From positions 1 to 64,000 of the forward strand of contig JANLRD010000086.1 of the NCBI GenBank assembly GCA_031368215.1: a stretch of DNA of 64,000 nt. Direction: 5' to 3'. This document shows, in pieces, positions 34,997 to 44,403 of the stretch (the stretch's first letter is position 1; every line of letters begins with the position of its first letter). A model generated the notes under the pieces. The model worked only from the letters and a program-made list of their open reading frames with translations, searched no databases and had not been told where the DNA came from. The position numbers were made by a program, and so were the translations under genes. The DNA is from JANLQX01 sp031368215. GTDB taxonomy: Bacteria > Actinomycetota > Acidimicrobiia > Acidimicrobiales > JANYDT01.

Positions 34997-37765
34997 GTGC
35001 CTTCCTCCCAGCGGACTTCCCCACGCTCGGGCGGCTCGACGAAGCGACGCTCCGCGTCGTCTTCTCGGGGACGCTCAACCACGTCGACGCGCGCCCGGCG
35101 AGCCCTGTCGCGGCCGAGCACGTTCGGTCAGACCAGGGAGTTCCTGGGCACCCACCTCGGTCGTCAGGCCGATGACGTGTGGGGCCTGGTCCTTCTCGTG
35201 GTCGGCGTTCTCACCGGACTCGGCATGTTCTTCGGGCTCACGGGCATCTTCGGGGAGGTCGTCCGCAGCGGCGCTGGCGCCGTGCTCGGACAGGCAAAAC
35301 TGCTGGTCCCGATGGCTTTGATCGCGGTCGGCTACGTCTTGGTGCGGGGCCGCCCCCGGGAGGAACCGGTCCGGGTCGCCATCGGTTCGCTGTTTCTGAC
35401 CCTTTCAGTGGCTGGCCTGCTCCACGTGCGCGCCGACGACGCCGGATTCGGTTCGCCGCTGCGGACCCTGCGTGGGGCCGGCGGGTACGTCGGCCTGGTC
35501 GTAGCCGAACCGTTGACCCGGATCGTGGCGACATGGGGAGCGGTCATCGTCCTGTGCGTCCTGGGTCTTCTCGGCGCGCTGATCCTGGTCCGGCTCCGCG
35601 TTCGAGACGCCGTGAACCGGACCGCCGACGGCATGCGTCCGGTCGGCGTAGCGACGCTCCGCGGCATCTCGTCGCTGTTCACGCTCACGTTGGCGTCCGA
35701 ACGCGAGGAACGCTCTTCCGCACGCGATCGTCATCCCACGTCTCCGGCGCGCATCTCGATGCGCGAGCGGCGCCTCACCCATCCCGGTTCCGGTGCCCTC
35801 CGGCGTGATCCGAAGTCCGCCGGCGACTACTTCCAGCCCGGCTACGACGACCTGATGAACGAAGCGCCCGACACTGTCGAAGACGTCGTCGAACCGGTGA
35901 AGCCCAAGCGGGTGCGCAAGAAGTCGGCAGCAGAACCGGTGATCGATCTGGCCGCGGCGGAAGATGCCGCCGTGGAGGCCGCGACCCCGAAGCCGGTCGA
36001 AGTCACCCTTCCACCGGAGCCGGTCTGGACCGACGAACAGCCGGTGGTCGCGGCCGTACCGCTGCCCGGGCTCGGGCCCAAGGCGAAGCCCGCGGTGGTG
36101 TGGAAGCTTCCGCCGAGCGCACTGCTCAAGAAGGGCAAGGCCGTCGAGATCGACAAGCGGGCCGTCGAGTTGGCCGGTCGTGTGCTTGAAGAGGCTCTTG
36201 CCGCCCACGGGGTGGAGACACGTCTGATCGGGATGACGGTGGGCCCCACGGTCACGCGTTACGAACTCGAGCTCGGACCCGGGGTGAAGGTGGCCAAGGT
36301 CACGGCGCTCCACAAGGACATCGCCTACGCGATGGCCACCGCTGACGTTCGCATCCTGGCACCGATCCCCGGCAAGTCGGCCATCGGCGTCGAAGTCGCG
36401 AACAAGCAACGCCAGTTGGTGGCCGTCGGTGACGTGCTCTTCACCCCGGAAGCCCGAAAGGCCGTAAGTCCGCTTACGGTCGCTATCGGTCGCGACATCG
36501 ACGGCCGGCCGGTCACGGTCGACCTCGGCAAGATGCCGCACGTGCTGGTGGCCGGCACGACCGGGTCGGGCAAGTCGAGCTGCATCAACTCGCTCCTCAC
36601 CTCGATCCTCATGCGGGCCACGCCCGATGAGGTGCGCATGATCCTCATCGACCCCAAGATGGTGGAGCTCTCGCAGTACAACGGGCTCCCGCATCTCTTG
36701 ACGGCGGTTGTCACGAACCCCAAGAAGGCGTCGAACGCCTTAGCGTGGGCGGTCGACGAGATGGAGCGCCGCTACGAGATGCTGGCGCGTCTTCGCTTCC
36801 GCGACATCGGCGGCTACAACGACGCGGTGGCACGCGGTGATCTCGACGATCCGTATGCCGACGACCCGGCCGGTGGGATCGGGCTTCCACCGGTCAAGCA
36901 CGAGAAGCTCAGCTACATCCTCGTGGTCGTCGACGAGCTCGCCGACCTGATGATGGTTGCGGCGCGAGATGTCGAAGAGGCGATCTGCCGCATTGCCCAG
37001 AAGGCGCGTGCCGTCGGCATCCACCTGGTGATCGCTACTCAGCGCCCATCAGTCAACGTGATCACCGGTCTGATCAAGGCGAACGTGCCGTCGCGTTTCG
37101 CGTTCGCCGTGTCCTCGCTGACCGACTCGCGGGTCATCATCGATCAGCCGGGTGCCGAGCGACTCATCGGGCAGGGCGACATGCTGATGCTCACGGTTTC
37201 CTCGAACGTCGCGACGCGTGTGCAGGGGAACTTCGTCAGCGAGGAAGAAGTCCGCGGCATCGTGAACTTCTGGAACCGCCAGGGCAAACAGGTCGCCGAG
37301 TCGCGGCCCTCGTCTGCTCCGGCGATCGACGCCGACGACGACATGGGGGCGAAGGAGTACACGTCCGGTTTCGTCGGTCAGCGTTCTCCCGGACCTCTGC
37401 TCGAACCCTCGTCGGATCCCGTCTTCGGCTCATCGGGTGTCGTGTCGGGCCCGGGCGCGCCGTCGGCGTTCAGCTACGGCGGAGTCGGGGAGCTCAGCGG
37501 CAGTCCTCTCACGTCAGCGGGTACCGACGGTGGCGACGAGGACGACGACGACCTCTTCGACGCAGCAATGGACCTCGTCGTGCGGAGTCAGTTCGGGTCC
37601 ACCTCGATGCTGCAGCGCAAGCTGCGGGTCGGCTTTTCGCGCGCCGGCCGTCTGATGGACCTTCTCGAGACTCGCGGCGTTGTCGGGCCGACAACCGGCT
37701 CGAAGGCCCGCGAGGTGCTGATGACGGTCGAAGAGCTCGAAGCGCTGCGCCCGCGGCCGCAGTAG
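34997..37765 (+). CDS. ftsK: DNA translocase FtsK/SpoIIIE
   Basis: 922 aa from GTG 34997, with TACCCT 10 nt upstream. Basic N-terminus, four membrane helices (about 55-230), acidic/proline linker, then the motor: Walker A GTTGSGKSS (520-528), Walker B ILVVVDELADLM, and IATQRPSVNVITGLIKANVPSRFAF. C-terminal gamma winged helix (about 850-915, SMLQRKLRVGFSRAGRLMDLLE) that reads KOPS. Pumps chromosomes across the septum. Flanked by the rhomboid-like gene and thrB. Confidence 0.95.
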   Translation: MPSSQRTSPRSGGSTKRRSASSSRGRSTTSTRARRALSRPSTFGQTREFLGTHLGRQADDVWGLVLLVVGVLTGLGMFFGLTGIFGEVVRSGAGAVLGQAKLLVPMALIAVGYVLVRGRPREEPVRVAIGSLFLTLSVAGLLHVRADDAGFGSPLRTLRGAGGYVGLVVAEPLTRIVATWGAVIVLCVLGLLGALILVRLRVRDAVNRTADGMRPVGVATLRGISSLFTLTLASEREERSSARDRHPTSPARISMRERRLTHPGSGALRRDPKSAGDYFQPGYDDLMNEAPDTVEDVVEPVKPKRVRKKSAAEPVIDLAAAEDAAVEAATPKPVEVTLPPEPVWTDEQPVVAAVPLPGLGPKAKPAVVWKLPPSALLKKGKAVEIDKRAVELAGRVLEEALAAHGVETRLIGMTVGPTVTRYELELGPGVKVAKVTALHKDIAYAMATADVRILAPIPGKSAIGVEVANKQRQLVAVGDVLFTPEARKAVSPLTVAIGRDIDGRPVTVDLGKMPHVLVAGTTGSGKSSCINSLLTSILMRATPDEVRMILIDPKMVELSQYNGLPHLLTAVVTNPKKASNALAWAVDEMERRYEMLARLRFRDIGGYNDAVARGDLDDPYADDPAGGIGLPPVKHEKLSYILVVVDELADLMMVAARDVEEAICRIAQKARAVGIHLVIATQRPSVNVITGLIKANVPSRFAFAVSSLTDSRVIIDQPGAERLIGQGDMLMLTVSSNVATRVQGNFVSEEEVRGIVNFWNRQGKQVAESRPSSAPAIDADDDMGAKEYTSGFVGQRSPGPLLEPSSDPVFGSSGVVSGPGAPSAFSYGGVGELSGSPLTSAGTDGGDEDDDDLFDAAMDLVVRSQFGSTSMLQRKLRVGFSRAGRLMDLLETRGVVGPTTGSKAREVLMTVEELEALRPRPQ

Positions 37766-37774
37766 AGCGACGCC

Positions 37775-38632
37775 GTGCACGCTCGGGTACCGGCATCTTC
37801 GGCCAACCTCGGTCCAGGCTTTGACACCCTCGGTGTCGCTCTCGAACTGTGGACCGAGGTCACGGTCACGCCATCGGACCGGCTCCACCTCACGGTGACC
37901 GGCGAAGGCTCGTCGTTTCCGCTCAACAGCAATCACTTCGCCGCCAAGCTCGCCCGTCAGGTGCTCGGCCACGACCGTCTCCGCATCGACATCACGAGCG
38001 AGGTGCCGGTGGCGCGTGGCCTGGGTTCCTCCGCGGCACTCGGCGTCGGCATCGTCGCGGCGTGCGGACATCCGGACCCGTTGAGCTTCATCGGATTGCT
38101 CGAGGGCCATGCCGACAATGCGGCAGCGTGCGTACTCGGCGGCTTCGTCACCGGCGCGATCATCGATGGGCGTGTGGTCGCCAGCCGCCTCCCGCTCGAC
38201 CCGGCATTGACCTTCGTCGTGGTCATTCCGGAACGGCATCTCTCGACCAAGGATGCGCGCCAGGCACTTCCCGACCACGTGCCCCTGCCCGACGCCGTGT
38301 TCAACCTCTCTCGGATGGGGGCACTGATCGCTGGTTTCGCCGACCATCGCCGGTTGGTGCGAGGGGCGTTCGACGATCGCCTGCACCAAGCGCAGAGGGC
38401 GCCGCTGTTCCCCGAGTCGGGCCGGATTCTGACTTCCCTGGTCGACGCCGGTGCGTTCGGGGCAACCTGGTCGGGCGCGGGCCCCACGCTGCTTGCCACC
38501 TGTCACGTCGACGTCGCGTCGGTGGTCCGCGACGTCGGGGCGACAGCACTGCTCGACGCCGGGGTGCCGGGCCGATCGCTCGTCGTCGCTCCGGACCGGG
38601 TCGGGCTCGTGCTGACGCGCGAGAACCGATGA
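37775..38632 (+). CDS. thrB: homoserine kinase
   Basis: 285 aa from GTG 37775. GHMP kinase: VPASSANLGPGFDTLG at the N-terminus, ATP loop VARGLGSSAALG (79-90), and C-terminal GAFGATWSGAGPTLLA. Phosphorylates homoserine in threonine synthesis. It sits 10 bp after ftsK, away from the usual hom-thrC genes, and overlaps the next gene by 4 nt. Confidence 0.9.
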   Translation: MHARVPASSANLGPGFDTLGVALELWTEVTVTPSDRLHLTVTGEGSSFPLNSNHFAAKLARQVLGHDRLRIDITSEVPVARGLGSSAALGVGIVAACGHPDPLSFIGLLEGHADNAAACVLGGFVTGAIIDGRVVASRLPLDPALTFVVVIPERHLSTKDARQALPDHVPLPDAVFNLSRMGALIAGFADHRRLVRGAFDDRLHQAQRAPLFPESGRILTSLVDAGAFGATWSGAGPTLLATCHVDVASVVRDVGATALLDAGVPGRSLVVAPDRVGLVLTRENR

Positions 38633-39429
38633 GCGGTTTGTCGTTCCGCTCTCCGCGCGGGCGACGGGCCATGCGGGTCGGGCTCGGCACGTTCGTGGCT
38701 GCCCTGGCATCGGTTGGCGCCCTTCCCCTTCGCCCGGCCGACGCCGAGGTCGGACCGGACCGGGCAGAGCTCATCGCGCGGCTCGTGTCGGCGTATCCCG
38801 TCACTGTGGGAGTGGGTGCGGGGGGCCAACTCGTGGTTCGCGGTCGCACGATTCCCGTTGCCGAAGCGCGTACCGCGGGCACGGTCCAGGACCGGATGTC
38901 GATGGCCACGATGGGCGACCAGTTTTCGATCCCGTATCCGCGGGGTTGCCCGTTGCGGACCCCGGGCAACGACGAGGACCCCGGCCGACTCCGCAATGAG
39001 CCGTTCTTCCGGGCCATGTACGGAGGCTCGCGGACCGAAGTGGCGAAGACTCTCAGGTCGGTGAAGTGGTTCGGCTCGACCCTCCAGGCGACAACCACGA
39101 ACGACGTCGACAAGCGTCTTGTCGCCGTGGCTGCTGAGCTCGCTCAGCGACCCGACCTCGCCCGATATCTCTCCAGGCCGGGTGGTGGCTTCAACTGGCG
39201 CAAGATCGCCGGAGAGAACATCTTAAGCACGCATAGCTTTGGTATCGCATTCGACATCAACGTGGCGTTCTCCGACTACTGGCGGTGGAGCGGTGGGGTG
39301 AGGGCGTACCGGAACCGGATCCCGTGCGAGATCGGCGAAGTGTTCGAGCGCCACGGGTTCATCTGGGGGGCGAAGTGGTTCCACTTCGACACCATGCACT
39401 TCGAGTACCGACCCGAGCTCCTTGCCTGA
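38629..39429 (+). CDS. secreted M15-type peptidase (VanY-like D,D-carboxypeptidase)
   Basis: 266 aa from ATG 38629, overlapping thrB (ATGA). N-terminal signal/anchor (about 15-38). M15 zinc site: LSTHSFGIAFDIN with His202 and Asp209, and WFHFDTMHFEYRP with His257 and Glu259. Such enzymes trim peptidoglycan stem peptides. The link to thrB is probably only positional. Confidence 0.82.
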   Translation: MSGLSFRSPRGRRAMRVGLGTFVAALASVGALPLRPADAEVGPDRAELIARLVSAYPVTVGVGAGGQLVVRGRTIPVAEARTAGTVQDRMSMATMGDQFSIPYPRGCPLRTPGNDEDPGRLRNEPFFRAMYGGSRTEVAKTLRSVKWFGSTLQATTTNDVDKRLVAVAAELAQRPDLARYLSRPGGGFNWRKIAGENILSTHSFGIAFDINVAFSDYWRWSGGVRAYRNRIPCEIGEVFERHGFIWGAKWFHFDTMHFEYRPELLA

Positions 39430-39479
39430 TCCGACACCGAGGTGGGTTGTTGCCGCCCGGGCTCGCTAGCCTCCCCGTC

Positions 39480-40445
39480 ATGAGCGACGATGTGCAGCTG
39501 CACGACTACGAGGTCCTTGCCGAAGGGCTGCGCTTTCCCGAGGGGCCGGTGTGGTGCCCGGACGGTTCGGTGCTCTTCGTCGAGATAGCGCGCGAACGCC
39601 TCGCCCGCGTGCGGCCCCTTCGCGGTGGCGGCTGGTCGGCGCCGGAGACGGTCGCCGACATACCCGGGGGCCCGAACGGCGCCGCGCTCGGCCCGACGGG
39701 CGAGGTCTACATCTGCAACAACGGGGGCTGCTTCGAATGGATCGCACGGGGGTCCGCTGTCTTCCCGGGATCCCGGCCCGACTCGTATGCGGGAGGGTCG
39801 GTGCAGCGGGTCGATCCGCTCAGCGGTTCGGTCGAGACGCTGTACACCACGAGTACCGCAGCCGACGGCTCGACTGTGGCGTTGCGGGCACCGAACGATC
39901 TGGTGCTCGACGGATATGGTGGCGTGTGGTTCACCGATCACGGCACCCGTGGCCCCCGGGAAGAAGATCGAACCGGGATTCACTACGCGCGCCTCGACGG
40001 CTCCTCGTGTCGAGAGATGGTTTTTCCGACGGAGCATCCGAACGGCATCGGTCTGTCGCCGAACGGCGACACGGTGTACTGGGCCGAGACCCATACCGGG
40101 CGGGTGTTCGCCCGATCGATCATCGAACCGGGCGTGCTCGGACCGGCCGGCCCGTACCGCGGCTGCCTTGCCGGGCTGCCCGGCTTCCAATTGCTCGATT
40201 CGCTCGCGGTCGACGGCGAAGGGAACGTCTGCGTCGCCACACTGATGCGAGGCGGGATCACCGTGGTGTCAACGTCCGGTTCGTTCCATCATGTGGCCAT
40301 GCCTGAGCCCGCCAACGATTCGATGACGACCAACATCGCCTTCGGTGGTCCGGAGTTCCGCACGGCGTTCATCACCCTGTCCTCGTCGGGCCGCCTGATC
40401 GCAGTGCCCTGGCCGACTCCGGGGCTACGCCTTGTCGGACAATGA
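39480..40445 (+). CDS. SMP-30/gluconolactonase-type beta-propeller
   Basis: 321 aa from ATG 39480, TAGCCT 7 nt upstream. EGLRFPEGPVW (metal Glu), APNDLVLDGYGGVWFTD, HPNGIGLSPNGDTVYWAET and DSLAVDGEGNVCVATL are the SMP-30 signatures. Likely a lactone hydrolase. Substrate unknown. Confidence 0.85.
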   Translation: MSDDVQLHDYEVLAEGLRFPEGPVWCPDGSVLFVEIARERLARVRPLRGGGWSAPETVADIPGGPNGAALGPTGEVYICNNGGCFEWIARGSAVFPGSRPDSYAGGSVQRVDPLSGSVETLYTTSTAADGSTVALRAPNDLVLDGYGGVWFTDHGTRGPREEDRTGIHYARLDGSSCREMVFPTEHPNGIGLSPNGDTVYWAETHTGRVFARSIIEPGVLGPAGPYRGCLAGLPGFQLLDSLAVDGEGNVCVATLMRGGITVVSTSGSFHHVAMPEPANDSMTTNIAFGGPEFRTAFITLSSSGRLIAVPWPTPGLRLVGQ

Positions 40446-40448
40446 AAG

Positions 40449-40470
40449 GATCATACGTATGCGTATGATC
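40449..40470. promoter_or_regulatory. palindrome holding the start codon in its loop
   Basis: GATCATACG/CGTATGATC, 9-bp arms and a 4-base loop TATG that contains the ATG of the following gene. The left arm begins directly after AAAGGA, so the hairpin could mask the ribosome site, or the DNA could be an operator. Confidence 0.5.
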
Positions 40471-41034
40471 GCGGTGGTCGTCAGCTCGATCGACGGGTAC
40501 ATCACCAAACACGACACCGGCGCTACCTCCTGGGCATCGGCCGAGGATCAGAAGCACTTCTTCGGGTTCCTGCGTTCATGCGATGTCTCTGTCATGGGTG
40601 GCGAGACATACCGCGCCAGCCGCGCCGCGATCCGTTCGGAGGTCATTGCGCGTCGGGACCGAGAGGCCGCAGAAGGCGAGCGTCCTCGCCGGCGGATCAT
40701 CTGGACACGTGCTCCTCAGTCCTACGAAGCCGATGCCGTCCCCGGTCTCCTCGAATTCACCAGCGAACCACTCGATGCGATCGTGTCCCGGCTCCGTGAC
40801 GATGGCCATCAGCGCTGCGCGGTGCTCGGCGGAGGCGAGGTGTACGGGGCGTTGCTTGCCGCTGACCTCGTCGACGAGATTCTGCTCACCCTCGAACCGG
40901 TTGCATTCGGCACCGGCGTGCGGCACACGGGTAATGGCCATATCGTCACCGCGCGCTTCTCACTGGCCGCTGTCGAGCGGTTGAACACCGACACCCTGCT
41001 CCTCACTTACGGGCGTCCCGCGCTGCCGGGCTGA
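40459..41034 (+). CDS. RibD C-terminal/dihydrofolate-reductase-like protein
   Basis: 191 aa from ATG 40459, AAAGGA 8 nt upstream. The upstream overlap with the previous gene is discarded. Motifs: MIAVVVSSIDGYIT, VSVMGGETYRASRA, VLGGGEVYGALLAADLVDEILLTLEPVAFG. NADPH-dependent reductase fold as in riboflavin biosynthesis RibD and related DHFR-like proteins. Substrate not assigned. Confidence 0.8.
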   Translation: MRMIAVVVSSIDGYITKHDTGATSWASAEDQKHFFGFLRSCDVSVMGGETYRASRAAIRSEVIARRDREAAEGERPRRRIIWTRAPQSYEADAVPGLLEFTSEPLDAIVSRLRDDGHQRCAVLGGGEVYGALLAADLVDEILLTLEPVAFGTGVRHTGNGHIVTARFSLAAVERLNTDTLLLTYGRPALPG

Positions 41035-41040
41035 CCGACC

Positions 41041-41946
41041 TCAGTCGAAGCGGGTCGTGATGACCCGGCCCCGCCGTTCGTCGGCCGATGGTGCGAGGCT
41101 GCTGACGACGAACGTCCGCTGGAGCCATCGGTCGGTTCCGTCGAAGCGGGCGGTGAAGGGACTGCGTCCGTGCACTGCCCGATAATTGTCGACGATCAGC
41201 AGGTCGCCGGCCTCGAGGGTGACTGCAGTGCGGGCGCGTCCGATCGCTTCATTCACTTCGGCAATCGCCGTTTCGGCTCGTGCGTCCGTGCCGAAGGTGA
41301 GTTCGCCGTCGAACGTGAGCATGGGGGTTCCGTCGGCCGCTTCTTCGATCACCGGCGAAGGTCTCGTGACCCACGCCGAACCCGCGCCGAAGGACTCGTC
41401 CACACCGCACCGGAAGCGCGGTTGACGCAGGATGTCGACAGTTGCCGCTGGGAGGAGGGCAAGGATGTCGTCGACCGAACACAGCGTCGTCGCCGCGGCA
41501 CGGTCCCCGCGCAAACAGAGCAGGAGAAGGAATCTCGGCTTGTGGGGGTGGAAGGCGGTCTCGGTGTGGAACGCCAATTCGACGCCCGAGGACGTGGAGA
41601 GTTGGCGTCCGACCGATGCTGCGAGCGGATAGAGGTCCTGCACGATGTCGCCACCGTGCTCCTGGGCGAAGCCGACCGGCTCACCGAGGCGCATCGCGGC
41701 GCCGAGGAGTGACCGCTCGCTGATCCGGTCGGGCTTGTGCACTCCCTGCCCGGTCAGCGGTGTGGCGGGGACGTCGCCGATCTGGAAGCCTGGAACGAGC
41801 ACCGCGCCCCGGTGCGTGCTGTTGTGCATGACCGCCACCGCCGCGTCGAGCGCAGAGGAGTGCGACGCCGCCTCGGCGGCGCGCAGGAACCGATCGGAGG
41901 CCAGAGTGTCGTGAAATTCGTCCGTGGCCGGGAAGAATGTACCCAT
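41041..41946 (-). CDS. Fe(II)/2-oxoglutarate dioxygenase of the clavaminate synthase/AsnO type
   Basis: 301 aa. The iron site is FHTETAFHPHKPRFLLLLCLRGD (His-x-Glu) and a distal His in NYRAVHGRSPF, with the 2-oxoglutarate Arg in RWLQRTFVV. This His-x-Glu form and the FLLLLCLRGD segment are typical of amino-acid beta-hydroxylases such as AsnO and VioC. No peptide-synthetase genes are nearby. It is downstream of an rpiR-type regulator, so free amino acid metabolism is a possible role. Confidence 0.75.
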   Translation of the reverse strand: MGTFFPATDEFHDTLASDRFLRAAEAASHSSALDAAVAVMHNSTHRGAVLVPGFQIGDVPATPLTGQGVHKPDRISERSLLGAAMRLGEPVGFAQEHGGDIVQDLYPLAASVGRQLSTSSGVELAFHTETAFHPHKPRFLLLLCLRGDRAAATTLCSVDDILALLPAATVDILRQPRFRCGVDESFGAGSAWVTRPSPVIEEAADGTPMLTFDGELTFGTDARAETAIAEVNEAIGRARTAVTLEAGDLLIVDNYRAVHGRSPFTARFDGTDRWLQRTFVVSSLAPSADERRGRVITTRFD

Positions 41947-41984
41947 GCCGTCTATGGTACATGTGTTCCTGAATCAGTCAATAG

Positions 41985-42000
41985 TGGAACGAACATTCCT
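41985..42000. promoter_or_regulatory. GGAA-N6-TTCC operator candidate
   Basis: TGGAACGAACATTCCT in the 74-nt gap between the regulator gene and the dioxygenase. A GTACATGTGTTCC stretch 25 nt further is a weaker second site. Inverted GGAA/TTCC is common for RpiR-type sites. Assignment rests on position. Confidence 0.4.
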
Positions 42001-42020
42001 AGTCCATCGCTTCTCGCAGC

Positions 42021-42857
42021 TCAGTCGTCGGTCAACGTGCGGAGCTCGGTCCAGGTGGTTTCCAGTCGGTCGAGGTGTTCGGTGGCAGCCTCTCCACGTC
42101 GGGCCACGGCAGCGGCCACCAGAAGGTTCGTCACCGCCAGCATCGCGACGAAGCTGTCGAACGGCCCCGGCCCTTCGCACGAGACGGTGAAGGTGTGTGC
42201 GGCCGTCTGGGCGATCCTGGCGAGGGGCGAGTCGGTCAAGGCGATGACGGGCGCTCCATTCGACGACGCGTGGCTGGCCACTTCGAGCACGGCGTTTTCG
42301 TATCGCGCAACGTCGAGAACCACCAGTACGTCGCGCTTGCCGAGCCACGCCACCGACCTCACGAGCGACGCTGTGGCGCCTGTTGCGTGCGCGACGTCGG
42401 GTCGGACCATCGACAGTTGGGACACGAAGTCTGCCGCCACACCTGATGTTGCGTCGCTCGCGACAACGGCGACGCGGTCGGCCTTCAGTAGCAGATCGGC
42501 CGCGCGTCGGAGTGTTCTCGGCTCGATATCCCCGAGACTCGTCTGCAGGTTCGCGATCTCGACGGCGAGCGAGCGATCGCGTGGGTCCGACCCAACTAGA
42601 CCCCGGCGCGCTCGCTCCGCAGCGGGGCGGAGTTGTCGGGCCAGCTCGTCGCGTGCTGCGTCCTGGAGTTCACGAAAGCCACGGAACCCGATCTTGGCGG
42701 CGAGGCGCATCACGGTGGCGCCGCCGGTCCGGGCCTGCGCGGCGATCTCGGCGACGGTGCCGAACGCCGCCGTGTTCGGGTCCTTCGCCATCACGTCGGC
42801 GACCCGCCGCTCGGCCCCGGTGAGCTCTGCCTGACGGAGCCGTTCGATCAGGGTCAC
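42021..42857 (-). CDS. MurR/RpiR-family transcriptional regulator
   Basis: 278 aa, start GTG. N-terminal HTH (ELTGAERRVADVMAKDP, EIAAQARTGGATVMRLAAKIGF) and a C-terminal SIS domain (about 125-260, DRVAVVASDATSG, DVLVVLDVARYENAVLEVA). SIS domains usually sense phosphosugars, so an amino-acid oxygenase is an unusual target. Same strand as the dioxygenase. Confidence 0.88.
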   Translation of the reverse strand: MTLIERLRQAELTGAERRVADVMAKDPNTAAFGTVAEIAAQARTGGATVMRLAAKIGFRGFRELQDAARDELARQLRPAAERARRGLVGSDPRDRSLAVEIANLQTSLGDIEPRTLRRAADLLLKADRVAVVASDATSGVAADFVSQLSMVRPDVAHATGATASLVRSVAWLGKRDVLVVLDVARYENAVLEVASHASSNGAPVIALTDSPLARIAQTAAHTFTVSCEGPGPFDSFVAMLAVTNLLVAAAVARRGEAATEHLDRLETTWTELRTLTDD

Positions 42858-43039
42858 CGGCCCAGTATGCCCCCAGCAGGGAAACCCGACGTGGTCGGCC
42901 CTCAGAGGGAGCGGAAGTCGGAGTCCACGATCACGTTCGCGTGTTCGTCGCGAGAATCGTTCGGGTCGCCGACGGAGATGCGCGGGCCGATCCGACCCGT
43001 CGAACGGAAGCGAGGCGGGGACGGGTAGCGTGGACCATC

Positions 43040-44395
43040 GTGTCGGGACGGTTCTGGATTGAGACGCTCGGCTGCCCGAAGAATCAGGTTGATTCCGACA
43101 AGCTGACAGGGAAGCTCCTGGCCGACGGCATGGAACCGGCCAGTTCGGCGGGCGACGCTGATCTTGTGCTCGTCAATACCTGCGCCTTCATCGAGTCGGC
43201 CCGGCAGGAGTCGATCGACGTGACGCTCGCGCTCGCGGATGGTCGCAAGGCGGGGGCACGGGTCGTCGTCACGGGTTGCATGGCTGAGCGGTACGGCAAC
43301 GAACTGGCGCTGGCGCTTCCCGAGGTCGACCGCGTCGTCGGATTCGGCGGCGCGATCCACGACCACGACCACGACGACGAACACGAACACGACCATCTGA
43401 CGCAAACGCCGATGGCCGGTTCCACGGGGGTGCCGGTCGTGCTCGGGCGTACCCGTTCGGGGCCGACGGTCCCGGCCTTCGATCTTCTGAACCTGCCGCG
43501 GCCCAAGTCGGCCGCTCCGTGGGCCTACGTCAAGATCGCCGAGGGGTGCGACCGTACCTGCGGCTTCTGTGCGATCCCGTCGTTCCGGGGGCCGCAGCGC
43601 AGCCGTGACATCGCCCAGATCCTCGACGAGGTCGATGCCCTCGACGTCCAAGAGGTTGTGCTGGTGGCCCAGGACCTCGCGTCCTATGGCAAGGACCGGC
43701 CGGGTGAGTTGGGGGCCGGCTCGATCGTCGGCCTCGTCGAGGCGGTCGCCACGCGTGTCAGGCGAACCCGGCTGCTCTACCTGTATCCAAGCGATCTTTC
43801 CGACGCCCTGATCGATGTCATCTGTTCGCGGACGAATGTTCCCTACTTCGATTTGTCGTTGCAGCACGTGTCGAAGCCACTGCTCCGACGAATGCGACGA
43901 TGGGGAGACGGTGACCGCTTCCTGCGCCGTATCGAGGACATCCGTCGGCGGGAGCCGTCAGCTGCGTTCCGGTCGAACTTCATCGTCGGCTATCCGGGGG
44001 AGACCGAGGAGGACCACGACCAACTTCTCTCCTTTATACGTGACGCCCGACTCGACTGGTGCGGCTTCTTCTCCTACTCACCCGAAGAAGGTACGTACGC
44101 CTACGATCTCCCCGGCCGAGTCTCTGCATCGCTGATGAGTGAGCGACTGGATGAACTGACCGAACTTCAGGACACGATCACCGCGCAGTCCCGTGACGCG
44201 CTCATCGGTACGGACGTCGAGGTGCTCGTCGACCGTCCCGGAATCGGGCGATCCGTCCGCGAGGCGCCGGAGATCGACGGCGAGGTCCACATACCGATGG
44301 GACTTGGGGTCGGGGAGTTCCACACGGTTCACGTCATCGGCGCCGAGGGCCCCGATCTCCATGCGATCGTGCCCACATTCGCGGTTCGCCGCTGA
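43040..44395 (+). CDS. rimO: ribosomal protein S12 methylthiotransferase RimO
   Basis: 451 aa from GTG 43040, TAGCGT 8 nt upstream. N-terminal cluster cysteines C12, C48 and C80. Radical-SAM CxxxCxxC at C170/C174/C177 (EGCDRTCGFCAIPSFRG). C-terminal TRAM domain. Adds methylthio to Asp of S12. A His/Asp-rich insert HDHDHDDEHEHDH (107-119) between the two domains is unusual. Operon with pgsA. Confidence 0.92.
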   Translation: MSGRFWIETLGCPKNQVDSDKLTGKLLADGMEPASSAGDADLVLVNTCAFIESARQESIDVTLALADGRKAGARVVVTGCMAERYGNELALALPEVDRVVGFGGAIHDHDHDDEHEHDHLTQTPMAGSTGVPVVLGRTRSGPTVPAFDLLNLPRPKSAAPWAYVKIAEGCDRTCGFCAIPSFRGPQRSRDIAQILDEVDALDVQEVVLVAQDLASYGKDRPGELGAGSIVGLVEAVATRVRRTRLLYLYPSDLSDALIDVICSRTNVPYFDLSLQHVSKPLLRRMRRWGDGDRFLRRIEDIRRREPSAAFRSNFIVGYPGETEEDHDQLLSFIRDARLDWCGFFSYSPEEGTYAYDLPGRVSASLMSERLDELTELQDTITAQSRDALIGTDVEVLVDRPGIGRSVREAPEIDGEVHIPMGLGVGEFHTVHVIGAEGPDLHAIVPTFAVRR

Positions 44396-44403
44396 GTCCG
44401 CCG

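Noticed and set aside
35405..36694. 429-aa minus-strand frame inside ftsK
   Set aside because: Antisense shadow of the FtsK motor region.
41041..42857. Peptide antibiotic (NRPS) cluster suggested by the AsnO/VioC-like enzyme
   Set aside because: No adenylation, condensation or carrier domains anywhere in the window.
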